The notes under the pieces: generated by a model
What the model saw: only the letters and a program-made list of their open reading frames with translations
What the model was told of the DNA's origin: nothing
Database searches by the model: none
Shown: positions 48,538-56,351 of the stretch, in pieces
Position numbering within the stretch: the stretch's first letter is position 1
How the letters are laid out: each line of letters starts with the position of its first letter
Position numbers and translations under genes: made by a program
NCBI RefSeq assembly: GCF_036013745.1
Contig: NZ_CP107880.1
Coordinates: 3,658,001 to 3,722,000, forward strand
Direction of reading: 5' to 3'
DNA: 64,000 nt
Source of the DNA: Streptomyces sp. NBC_00483
GTDB lineage: Bacteria; Actinomycetota; Actinomycetes; Streptomycetales; Streptomycetaceae

Positions 48538-49770
48538 ATGGCGACCGATCTGCGCACCTTGCGGGACAGCGAGTGGGACCACTGGTACGGGAAGCTGGAG
48601 CGGGCCTTCGGCGGAGTGGCCGAGGCGGCCGAGGAGCGCGGGCTCTACCGGGAGCTGACCGTCCTCGACCGCTCGCTCGGGGTCTGGGACGGGGCCGAGT
48701 GCGTGGGCACGGCGGGCGCCTTCCCGTTCCGCGTCGCGGTGCCCGGCGGGGCCTTCGTGACCGCGGCGGGCGTGACGATGGTCAGCGTCGCCGCGACGCA
48801 CCGCAGGCGCGGCATCCTGACCGGGATGATGCGCCGTCAACTCGACGACGTACGAGAGTGGGGCGAGCCCCTCGCGGTCCTCACGGCGTCCGAACCCGTC
48901 ATCTACGGGCGGTTCGGCTACGGCATCGGGACCCGCAAGGCCGCGGTGCGCATCGAGTCCCGGCAGGTACGGATCGAGGCGCCCGCCGAGGCCGACCAGG
49001 TGCGACTGCGGTACGTGGAGGTCGCGGAGGGCGCCGAGCGGTGCGAGTCCGTGTATCTGCGGACCGTGGGGACGCGGCCCGGGATGCTCGCCCGGACGCC
49101 CGGCTGGGAGCGGCTTCCGCTGCTCGACCCGGAACAGGAGCGGGACGGGGCCTCGCCGCTCCAGTGCGTCGTGGCCGAACGGGACGGGGAGGCGGTCGGG
49201 TTCACGCGTTTCCAGGTCCGGCCGGACTCCGCGGGCGGGGTGGAGCGCAACCGGGTCCTGGTGCGCGAGGTGACCTCGGTCGAGCCCGCGGCGTACGCGG
49301 CGCTGTGGCGGTTCCTGTGCTCCATCGACCTGACGGAGACCGTGGAATGCGGGAACCTTCCGGTGGACGACCCGCTGTTCTCGCTGGTCTCCGACATCCG
49401 GCGGTGCGGCGTACGGGTGCGTGACTCGATGCACGTACGCCTGGTGGAGGTGGGCGAGGCGCTCGAAGCGCGTACGTATCTCACGCCCGTGGACGTCGTG
49501 TTCGAGGTGGCGGACGCCTTCTGCCCCTGGAACGAGGGGCGTTGGCGGCTCACCGGCGACGCGAAGGGCGGCGCGTCCTGCAAGCGGACCGAGGAGCCGG
49601 CCGATCTCGCCCTGTCCGTACGGGAGTTGGGCGCGGCCTATCTCGGCGACGTGTCACTGATGGAGCTGGCAGGGGCCGGGCGGGTGCGGGAGCTGCGGCC
49701 CGGAGCGCTCGCGGAGGCGTCGGTGGCGTTCGGCTCGACCGTCGCGCCGTGGCTGCCGCACGGGTTCTAA
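48538..49770 (+). CDS. Eis-like GNAT N-acetyltransferase
   Basis: A 410-residue protein of the Eis family: two GNAT folds and a C-terminal SCP2-like domain. The acetyl-CoA loop reads VSVAATHRRRGILTGMMR and is followed by LTASEPVIYGRFGYGI. The C-terminal LSVRELGAAYLGDVSL and final Phe (PHGF, the catalytic carboxyl-type C-terminus of Eis proteins) are intact. Relatives acetylate aminoglycosides or lysines; substrate here unknown. Its stop overlaps the stop of the convergent Nei-like gene by four bases. Confidence 0.87.
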   Translation: MATDLRTLRDSEWDHWYGKLERAFGGVAEAAEERGLYRELTVLDRSLGVWDGAECVGTAGAFPFRVAVPGGAFVTAAGVTMVSVAATHRRRGILTGMMRRQLDDVREWGEPLAVLTASEPVIYGRFGYGIGTRKAAVRIESRQVRIEAPAEADQVRLRYVEVAEGAERCESVYLRTVGTRPGMLARTPGWERLPLLDPEQERDGASPLQCVVAERDGEAVGFTRFQVRPDSAGGVERNRVLVREVTSVEPAAYAALWRFLCSIDLTETVECGNLPVDDPLFSLVSDIRRCGVRVRDSMHVRLVEVGEALEARTYLTPVDVVFEVADAFCPWNEGRWRLTGDAKGGASCKRTEEPADLALSVRELGAAYLGDVSLMELAGAGRVRELRPGALAEASVAFGSTVAPWLPHGF

Positions 49771-50582
49771 CGGGGCGGTTGGCACGTGGGGCACCAGAAG
49801 AGGTTGCGGGCCGCCAGTTCCGCCGTGCGGATCTCGGTGCCGCACAGGTGGCAGGGCTGTGGCGCGCGCCGGTAGACGTAGACCTCGCCGCCGTGGTCGT
49901 CGACGCGCGGCGCGCGGTTCATCGCCTCGGGGGTGTGCTCGGGGCGGACGGTGTCGATGCGGTTGGCGCGGACGCCGTCGTGCATCAGCGCCACCAAGTC
50001 GTCCCAGATGGCGTGGAGTTGGGACTCGGTGAGGTTCTTTCCCGGGGTGTACGGGTCGATGCCGTGGCGGAAGAGGACCTCGGCGCGGTAGACGTTGCCG
50101 ACGCCCGCGATCACCTTCTGGTCCATGAGGAGCGCGGCGATGGTGGTGCGGCTGCGGGAGATCCGGGCGTAGGCCCTGGCGGGGTCCTCGCCCTGGCGCA
50201 GCGGGTCCGGGCCGAGGCGGTCGTGTATCGCCTGCTTCTCGGCGTCCGTGATGAGCGCGCAGGTGGTGGGGCCGCGGAGGTCCGCGTAGTGGGTGTCGTT
50301 CGCGAGGCGCAGGCGGACGGTGTCCGTGGGGGGCGGGGCGGGGGTCGCGCCGAAGGTGTACTTGCCGAAGAGGCCGAGGTGGATGTGGATCCAGGCGCCC
50401 TCGTCGCCGAAGCCGAGGAAGAGGTGCTTGCCGATGGCCTCGGTGTGGGTGAGTTCTTGGCCGGTGAGGAGCGCTGCCGCGTCGGAGAACTTGCCCTGGG
50501 GGCTGGTCACGGTGGCCTTGCGGCCGGCGAATTTCTCGGCGTGGTCCTTGGCCAGGCGGTGGATGGTGTGGCCTTCGGGCAC
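49767..50582 (-). CDS. Fpg/Nei-family DNA glycosylase-AP lyase
   Basis: A 271-residue base-excision enzyme. It begins MPEGHTIHR, so Pro2 (nucleophile after Met removal) and Glu3 are present, as in actinobacterial Nei2-type enzymes. The H2TH region (DQKVIAGVGNVYRAEVLF) and a C-terminal zinc finger (PCHLCG...FWCPTCQ) are seen. It removes oxidised bases; sequence resembles the Nei rather than the MutM branch. It is convergent with the Eis-like gene. Confidence 0.92.
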   Translation of the reverse strand: MPEGHTIHRLAKDHAEKFAGRKATVTSPQGKFSDAAALLTGQELTHTEAIGKHLFLGFGDEGAWIHIHLGLFGKYTFGATPAPPPTDTVRLRLANDTHYADLRGPTTCALITDAEKQAIHDRLGPDPLRQGEDPARAYARISRSRTTIAALLMDQKVIAGVGNVYRAEVLFRHGIDPYTPGKNLTESQLHAIWDDLVALMHDGVRANRIDTVRPEHTPEAMNRAPRVDDHGGEVYVYRRAPQPCHLCGTEIRTAELAARNLFWCPTCQPPR

Positions 50583-50617
50583 GCCGGTTCCTTTCGGCTA
50601 ACCGTGGTTGACGTCAC

Positions 50618-50787
50618 GGGGCTCTGCCCCGGACCCCGCGGGCTCTCGTCACCAGAGCGGGGCTGATTTGGGGCTCTGCCCCATACCCCGCTGCTCAATC
50701 GCCGCAGGGGCTTAAATGGCCGGCGGGGCTTGGTATTTCAAGCCCCGCTCTTGTGACGAGAGCCCGCGGGGTCCGGGGCGGAGCCCC
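50618..50787. repeat. Long inverted repeat, 47-bp arms
   Basis: 50618-50664 and 50741-50787 are inverted copies differing at two positions. Each arm is GGGGCTCTGCCCCGGACCCC continued by GCGGGCTCTCGTCACCAGAG and CGGGGCT. The 76-base middle holds another family unit (TTGGGGCTCTGCCCCATACC and CTCAATCGCCGCAGGGGCTT). It lies between the Nei-like start and rpiB stop, so rpiB transcripts would run into a very stable cruciform/hairpin. Confidence 0.85.
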
Positions 50788-50825
50788 GGGGGCGCAACCC
50801 CGGTGCGGGTGCGGACCCGGAGGGG

Positions 50826-51314
50826 CTAGTCCTGCTGCGGGTGGTGCGCGGGGATCGCGGGGAGCACGCCGGACGTCTCGTAGGCCGACAGCATGTCGAT
50901 GCGGCGCTGGTGGCGCTCCTCGTTGGAGTACGGCGTCGCCAGGAAGATCTCGACGAACTTCGTCGCCTCCTCCTCCGTGTGCATCCGCCCACCGATGGAG
51001 ATCACGTTCGCGTTGTTGTGCTCACGGCCCAGCGCAGCGGTCTGCTCGCTCCAGGCGAGAGCCGCACGGACGCCCTTCACCTTGTTCGCGGCGATCTGCT
51101 CACCGTTGCCGGAGCCGCCGATCACGACGCCGAGGGCGTCCGGGTCCCCGGCCGTCCGCTCCGCGGCGCGGAGGCAGAACGGCGGGTAGTCGTCCTGGGC
51201 GTCGTAGATGTGGGGCCCGCAGTCGACGGGCTCGTGGCCGTGGGCCTTGAGCCATTCGACCAGGTGGTTCTTGAGTTCGTAGCCGGCATGATCCGAGCCG
51301 AGGTACACGCGCAT
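50826..51314 (-). CDS. rpiB: Ribose-5-phosphate isomerase B
   Basis: A 162-residue RpiB/LacAB-type isomerase that interconverts ribose-5-phosphate and ribulose-5-phosphate. It starts MRVYLGSDHAGYELKNHLVEWL and has VVIGGSGNGEQIAANKVKGVRAAL and NVISIGGRMHTEEEA. The active-site base is a Glu/Cys variant region (GGSGNGE) typical of mycobacterial-type RpiB. Monocistronic; the inverted repeat at 50618-50787 lies just downstream. Confidence 0.94.
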   Translation of the reverse strand: MRVYLGSDHAGYELKNHLVEWLKAHGHEPVDCGPHIYDAQDDYPPFCLRAAERTAGDPDALGVVIGGSGNGEQIAANKVKGVRAALAWSEQTAALGREHNNANVISIGGRMHTEEEATKFVEIFLATPYSNEERHQRRIDMLSAYETSGVLPAIPAHHPQQD

Positions 51315-51445
51315 GGGTCCGAGTGTGGCACGACGCGCGCCGGGTAGCCGCCTCCGGGTGCCCGCCGGGGCGCCCGTCGTGGCCTTGACAACAATCCGGA
51401 CTCAAAGCTTCCGCACGGGCGACCCGGTGCGTTGAATGCGAACCC

Positions 51446-51462
51446 ACGTTTACCGCAAACGT
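51446..51462. promoter_or_regulatory. Palindrome ahead of the first permease
   Basis: ACGTTT-ACCGC-AAACGT is a perfect 6-5-6 inverted repeat, 13 bases before the permease ATG. A related CGTTTACG occurs about 27 bases before the third permease (near 57835). A repressor site is plausible. A TTGACA at 51385-51390 could be the -35 of the gene. Confidence 0.45.
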
Positions 51463-51475
51463 AAGGACCCAGTGC

Positions 51476-52900
51476 ATGACCACGCAGTCGCCCCCCACCA
51501 CCGGGGCCTCCTCCGGTACGCCGCCCACCGGCGGCGACGGTGACGGACTCAAGGCAGGGCTGAAGAACCGGCACCTGTCCATGATCGCCATCGGCGGTGT
51601 CATCGGAGCCGGTCTGTTCGTCGGCTCCAGCTCCGGCATCGCGGCCGCAGGACCCGCCATCCTCGTCTCGTACGCCCTCGTCGGCGCGATGGTCGTCTTC
51701 GTGATGCGGATGTTGGGCGAGATGGCCGCCGCACGGCCCTCGTCCGGCTCCTTCTCCGCCTATGCCGACCAGGCCCTCGGCCGCTGGGCCGGCTTCTCCA
51801 TCGGCTGGCTCTACTGGTTCTTCTGGGTCGTGGTGCTCGCCGTGGAGGCGACGGCGGGCGCGAAGATCCTCAACGGCTGGATACCGGGCGTCCCGCAGTG
51901 GGGGTGGGCGCTGATCGTGATGATCGTGCTCACCGTCGTGAACCTGGCGGCCGTCGGCTCGTACGGAGAGTTCGAGTTCTGGTTCGCCGGGATCAAGGTC
52001 GTCGCGATCGCGGCGTTCGTGATCGTGGGCCTGCTCGCCGTCTTCGGGCTGCTGCCCGGCTCCGACAACCCGGGGTCCGGGCTCCAACACCTCACCGATT
52101 CCGGCGGCTTCTTCCCGAAGGGGCCCGGAGCGATCCTCACCGGTGTCCTGATGGTCGTCTTCTCCTTCATGGGCTCCGAGATCGTCACGCTCGCCGCCGG
52201 TGAGTCCGAGGACCCGCAGAAGGCCGTCACCAGGGCCACGAACTCCGTGATCTGGCGCATCGGCATCTTCTACCTGGGCTCGATCTTCGTCGTGCTTACG
52301 CTGCTGCCGTGGAACGATCCGTCGATCGTCAAGGAGGGGTCCTACGTGGCCGCTCTGAACTCCATCGGCATCCCGCACGCCGGGCAGGTCATGGACGTCA
52401 TCGTGCTGACCGCGGTGCTGTCGTGTCTGAACTCGGGGCTGTACACCGCTTCCCGTATGGCCTTCTCGCTCGGGCAGCGCGGTGACGCGCCGAAGGCGTT
52501 CGCGAAGACCACGTCGCGCGGTGTGCCGCGGGTCGCGATCCTCGGGTCCGTCGTCTTCGGGTTCCTCGCGGTCTGGTTCAACTACCAGTGGCCGGACACC
52601 GTCTTCAACTTCCTGCTGAACTCCTCCGGAGCCGTCGCGTTGTTCGTGTGGCTCGTCATCTGTTTCACGCAGTTGAAGATGCGCGGGATGATCCTGCGGG
52701 ACCAGCCGGAGAAGCTTGTCGTCAAGATGTGGCTGTTCCCGTATCTGACGTGGGCGACGATCGCGATGATCTCGTTCGTGCTTGTGTACATGTTGACGGA
52801 CAAGGACGGGCGGGAGCAGGTTCTGCTTTCTCTGCTCGTTGCGGCGTTCGTTGTCGGGTTCGCGCTCGTACGCGAGAAGGTTCAGCGGGCGAAGGCGTGA
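51476..52900 (+). CDS. Amino-acid permease 1 (APC family)
   Basis: A 474-residue transporter of the AAT/GabP-type amino acid-polyamine family, with twelve predicted helices. It opens with a Pro/Gly-rich tail, then [24 protein letters not shown] (helix 1, unwound GxG substrate site), [18 protein letters not shown] and NSGLYTASRMAFSLGQRGDAP. The substrate is not predictable. Two paralogues follow at 56352 and 57875. It is divergent from rpiB; the 3' flank is a dispersed repeat. Confidence 0.92.
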   Translation: MTTQSPPTTGASSGTPPTGGDGDGLKAGLKNRHLSMIAIGGVIGAGLFVGSSSGIAAAGPAILVSYALVGAMVVFVMRMLGEMAAARPSSGSFSAYADQALGRWAGFSIGWLYWFFWVVVLAVEATAGAKILNGWIPGVPQWGWALIVMIVLTVVNLAAVGSYGEFEFWFAGIKVVAIAAFVIVGLLAVFGLLPGSDNPGSGLQHLTDSGGFFPKGPGAILTGVLMVVFSFMGSEIVTLAAGESEDPQKAVTRATNSVIWRIGIFYLGSIFVVLTLLPWNDPSIVKEGSYVAALNSIGIPHAGQVMDVIVLTAVLSCLNSGLYTASRMAFSLGQRGDAPKAFAKTTSRGVPRVAILGSVVFGFLAVWFNYQWPDTVFNFLLNSSGAVALFVWLVICFTQLKMRGMILRDQPEKLVVKMWLFPYLTWATIAMISFVLVYMLTDKDGREQVLLSLLVAAFVVGFALVREKVQRAKA

Positions 52901-52923
52901 GTGTTGCGGGGTCCGGGGTCGGC

Positions 52924-53005
52924 GTCTCGGGGCGCTGCCCCGGGCCCCGCGGGCTCTCGTCACCAGAGCGGGGCTGGATTGGCTCAATCGCCGGCGGGGC
53001 TTGAT
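52924..53005 (-). repeat. Dispersed repeat that runs into the kinase gene
   Basis: CGGGGCGCTGCCCCGGGCCC, CGCGGGCTCTCGTCACCAGA, and CTCAATCGCCGGCGGGGCTT form a complete unit of the family seen at 50618 and 63809. Its right end overlaps the last codons of the Ser/Thr kinase, whose SPAGD-stop is encoded by the CTCAATCGCCGGCGGGGCTT segment. Confidence 0.75.
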
Positions 53006-54489
53006 TGGGGCGTGAACGTCTTCTTCACCCGCTCGTACGTTGCCTTCGCCTGCCCCGCCACCTCCGGTCGGTACCACGTACCCACCTGGTAGGACCTGTT
53101 TCCGCGGTCGAAGCCCAGGAGTTCCGCGTGCCAGCGGGCGCCCTTCAGGGTGAAGAGGTACTCCCAGACCACCGCGGGGCGGCCGCGGAACGTGGTGCGG
53201 GTCAGGCGGAGCTTCTCGTAGTCCTGGCCCTGGTGCGCGGCGCGTTCGGACTTCTGCCACGTGGCCAGGAGGTCGTCCTTCGCGAGGGCCGACTGGGCGA
53301 CGAGCTCCTGGGTGCCGTCCGGTGACGTGTAGTGCACCTCGGACGCCGTCTTCACCACCCGCTCCCAGCCCTTCGGCGGCACCCACGCGTACCCCGCCTC
53401 CCGGCGCGCGCCCGCGGGGAGGCTCTCGGCGGGCGGCCGGGACGTGCCCTCGACGGTGGGCGGGCGGGATGTCGTGGGTGTCGAGCCGCCCGCCTGCGGG
53501 TCCCCGTTCGGCAGCGTGAGGGCGAGGGCCGCCGCGAGGCCCACGGCCAGTACTCCCCCGGTCGCGATGAGCGTGGTCCTGCGGCGGTTCCCGCGCGGAG
53601 GCTGTGCGGGCGCGGGCGCAGGTGTGGGCTCCGGGCGGCGCAGGCCGATGTCGAGGGTGCGGGTCCCGGGCGCCGGCGCCTCCGGGAGTTCCGGGGCCTC
53701 GGTGGGGGCCAGCGCCCCGGTCACCGTGTCGACGTCGGGGCGGTCCTGCGGTTCCTTCGCCAGCAGGCCCGCGAGGAGCGGACCCAGCGGACCCGCGTCG
53801 GGCGGCAGGCGCGGCTCCTCGTAGAGGACGGCGTGCAGCGTCGCGAGGGTCGTCTCCCGGGAGAACGGCGAGCTGCCGCCGAGCGCCGCGCAGAGCGTCG
53901 CCCCCAGCGACCAGAGGTCGGACGGCGGGCCCTGTAGATGGCCCGAGACCCGCTCCGGGGCCATGTAGTCGGGCGAGCCGACCAGCATGCCGACCATGGT
54001 GAGCGCCTTGGCGTCCTGGATCGCGGCGATGCCGAAGTCCGTGAGCATGACGCGGCGCTGCCCCACGCGCTCCATCAGTACGTTGCCGGGCTTGATGTCC
54101 CGGTGCAGCACGCCGCCCGCGTGCACCTGCCGCAGCGCCCCGGCCAGGCTCAGTCCGATCCGCGCGACCTCGTCCGCCGGCAACGGCCCGTCGTCGACGA
54201 GGAGTTGCTCCAGGGAGCGGCCGTCGACCAGCTCCATGACGATCCACAGGCGTTCGCCCTCGTCGACGACGTCATAGACGCGCACCACACCCGGGTGGTC
54301 GATGCGGGCGGTGGCGCGGGCCTCGCGCAGCGTGCGCTCGCGGCGGGTGCGGGCGTCCTCGGGGTCGAGCCCGTCGATGCGCATTTCCTTGACGGCGACC
54401 CGGCGGTCGAGCATTTCGTCCACCGCGCGCCACACGCGCCCCATTCCACCCTGGCCTATGGATTCGTCCAGGCGGTAGCGGGACGCCAC
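52984..54489 (-). CDS. PknB-like transmembrane serine/threonine kinase
   Basis: A 501-residue kinase. In the kinase domain, GQGGMG is at 12-17, Lys34 in VAVKEM, HRDIKPGN with Asp131, DFGIA at 151 and APE are all present. A Pro-rich linker and one membrane helix (TTLIATGGVLAVGLAAALALTL) lead to an exported domain of ~160 residues with no PASTA repeats. GTG at 54489 is chosen (AGGGG upstream); several codons further up in frame (to 54609) could also code. The last residues come from a dispersed repeat. It lies opposite in direction to the permeases. Confidence 0.9.
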   Translation of the reverse strand: MASRYRLDESIGQGGMGRVWRAVDEMLDRRVAVKEMRIDGLDPEDARTRRERTLREARATARIDHPGVVRVYDVVDEGERLWIVMELVDGRSLEQLLVDDGPLPADEVARIGLSLAGALRQVHAGGVLHRDIKPGNVLMERVGQRRVMLTDFGIAAIQDAKALTMVGMLVGSPDYMAPERVSGHLQGPPSDLWSLGATLCAALGGSSPFSRETTLATLHAVLYEEPRLPPDAGPLGPLLAGLLAKEPQDRPDVDTVTGALAPTEAPELPEAPAPGTRTLDIGLRRPEPTPAPAPAQPPRGNRRRTTLIATGGVLAVGLAAALALTLPNGDPQAGGSTPTTSRPPTVEGTSRPPAESLPAGARREAGYAWVPPKGWERVVKTASEVHYTSPDGTQELVAQSALAKDDLLATWQKSERAAHQGQDYEKLRLTRTTFRGRPAVVWEYLFTLKGARWHAELLGFDRGNRSYQVGTWYRPEVAGQAKATYERVKKTFTPQSSPAGD

Positions 54490-54666
54490 CAGTAACCCCT
54501 GAACGCCTCCGCTTGTATTTCCAGGCAATCGACTGCACCCCCGGCACACAACGTCGACACTTCCCGCCGCCCCAGCATAGTGCGGAGAAATCTTGTGGTA
54601 CCTCTTCAAGTGCCGCGAATTCGGCCGCGGTTGGGGGAAGTGGAAATACCTAGGGGGACGACGAGT

Positions 54667-55440
54667 ATGGGTTCACGACGTCAGGTCAAAATCGCCGGGA
54701 CACTGTGCGCGGGCGCCGTGACGGCGTTCATGGTGCTGCCGGGCGCCGCGCTCGCGGACCACGGGCCTGGTCCGGGCAGCGGCGAGGGGGGAAAGGCGGT
54801 GGACGCGGCGCCCTCGGGCGTGAAGCTGACCACGGCGCTGCCGAAGAAGATCTCGGCCGACAACTCGACCGGGGAGACGCAGAATCTGATCGCGAGCGTC
54901 AGCAATCAGGGCAGCAAGGGAAGCGGCCGGATATTCCTGGCCGTGGTGGGGTTCGACGGGCTCGTGGTGAAGGATGTTCCGAACTGCACCGCGATTCCGG
55001 AGAACAAGCTGCCGAAGGGCTCCAACAGCGGATTCTCCTGCCCCATCGACAACCTCAAGGCAGGAAAGACGCAGTCGTACAAGGTCGCCGCGACATTCGA
55101 TCTGAAAAAGACCGGGAAGATCTGCCTGCCGGTGCAGAGCGGGGACACGAAGAAGACGTTCTGGCAGCAGGGCCCGGTGCCGTTCGGCACGACGAGCCCC
55201 TCGCCGAACGCACCCGTCACGCCGCTGCTGCTCAACACGGAGAACGAGCCGGCCGCCCCCGCGGGCGACAAGGGCGACGAGGGCGGAGGCGGGGGCGGCG
55301 GGGGCAACGATCAGGAGAACCTGCCGTCGACCGGCGTCGGTGACGCCGCGCTGCCGCTGGGCGCGATCGGCGCGGCCCTGATGGCCGCCGGCGGGGCGGG
55401 CCTGTGGTGGACCCGCCGCGGCAGCTCCGAGGTGCGCTAG
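54667..55440 (+). CDS. LPSTG surface protein
   Basis: A 257-residue exported protein. A signal peptide (residues 1-~30, ending GAALADHG) precedes a ~150-residue domain with two Cys pairs (NCTAIPEN...GFSCPID, KICLPVQS), likely a small beta domain. A Gly/Glu/Asp-rich linker and a sorting signal follow: LPSTG at 219-223, a hydrophobic helix and WWTRRGS. A sortase would anchor it to the wall; no sortase gene is in the window. Function of the exported domain is unknown. ATG at 54667 follows GGGGGA. Confidence 0.88.
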   Translation: MGSRRQVKIAGTLCAGAVTAFMVLPGAALADHGPGPGSGEGGKAVDAAPSGVKLTTALPKKISADNSTGETQNLIASVSNQGSKGSGRIFLAVVGFDGLVVKDVPNCTAIPENKLPKGSNSGFSCPIDNLKAGKTQSYKVAATFDLKKTGKICLPVQSGDTKKTFWQQGPVPFGTTSPSPNAPVTPLLLNTENEPAAPAGDKGDEGGGGGGGGNDQENLPSTGVGDAALPLGAIGAALMAAGGAGLWWTRRGSSEVR

Positions 55441-55463
55441 CCGACTAGAGGTGCACCAGCGGA

Positions 55464-56069
55464 CTACTTGTCGGCGAGCTTCCAGGCGGTGGGCAGCGCG
55501 CCCATCGCCAGGGCCGCCTTCAGGACGTCGCCGATCAGGAACGGGGTGAGGCCCGCGGCGATCGCGGCCGTGAGGCCCATCCCGGTGGACAGGGCCAGGT
55601 ACGGGACACCGACCGCGTAGACGATGGCCTCGCCGAGCAGGAACGTGCCTGCGGTGCGCAGCATCGAGCGGTCGGCGCCGCGCCGGGCGAGCGCACCGAC
55701 CGCGGCCGAGGCCAGCATCAGGCCGATGACGTAACCGAACGAGGCCGTCGCCATGCCCGAGCCGCCCTCCGCGAACCACGGCACGCCGGCCATGCCCGCG
55801 AGCGCGTAGACGGCGAGCGCGAGGAAGCCGCGGCGGGCGCCGAGCGCGGTGCCGACGAGCAGCGCGGCGAAGGTCTGACCGGTGACCGGCACAGGCGAGC
55901 CCGGGACCGGGAGCGCGATCTGCGCGGCGATGCCGGTGAGGGCGGCGCCGCCGAGGACAAGCGCCGTGCTCTTCAGGGCCACGGCGGACTTGGTGCGGGA
56001 GGCGGGCAGGAGGTCGGCCAGGACCTTGCCCGGACGGGCGGCGGTCGCGACAGCGGCGGCGGTACTCAT
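55464..56069 (-). CDS. bioY: Biotin transporter BioY
   Basis: A 201-residue S-component of an ECF biotin transporter, with six helices (ALTGIAAQIALPVPGSPVPVTGQTF at the biotin-contact site, FLALAVYALAGMAGVPWFAEGGSG, GYVIGLMLASAAVGALA). No BioM/BioN genes are adjacent, so it may act alone or with a shared ECF module. It is convergent with the LPSTG gene and divergent from permease 2. No BirA/BioR operator was recognised in the 280-base upstream gap. Confidence 0.92.
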   Translation of the reverse strand: MSTAAAVATAARPGKVLADLLPASRTKSAVALKSTALVLGGAALTGIAAQIALPVPGSPVPVTGQTFAALLVGTALGARRGFLALAVYALAGMAGVPWFAEGGSGMATASFGYVIGLMLASAAVGALARRGADRSMLRTAGTFLLGEAIVYAVGVPYLALSTGMGLTAAIAAGLTPFLIGDVLKAALAMGALPTAWKLADK

Positions 56070-56351
56070 GGGGACTCCGCGTTCAGTGAGAGGACCTTGC
56101 GGTCGGGCAGGGCAGGACTTTGTGACGCTATCCCAGGGGAGTTGGGCCGATCACGGTCGCCGGTCGACAAAGGGGCCCACGCCGTGTTGGTGGGCTCTGA
56201 ACAAACAACGGCACCTACACCTCGTACAAGGTGATGCTCGTCACTGGGAGAGTCTGTTTTGCGTGCGGAGGTGCTTGAACGGGAGACTGTAGGTTCCCGC
56301 CAAACCGCGCACGCCCGCGCGACCAGCACATCCGAGATCGGCTGAAGCCCC

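Noticed and set aside
51122..54247. Very long minus frame through permease 1
   Set aside because: It is a shifted shadow crossing three genes on both strands without any domain.
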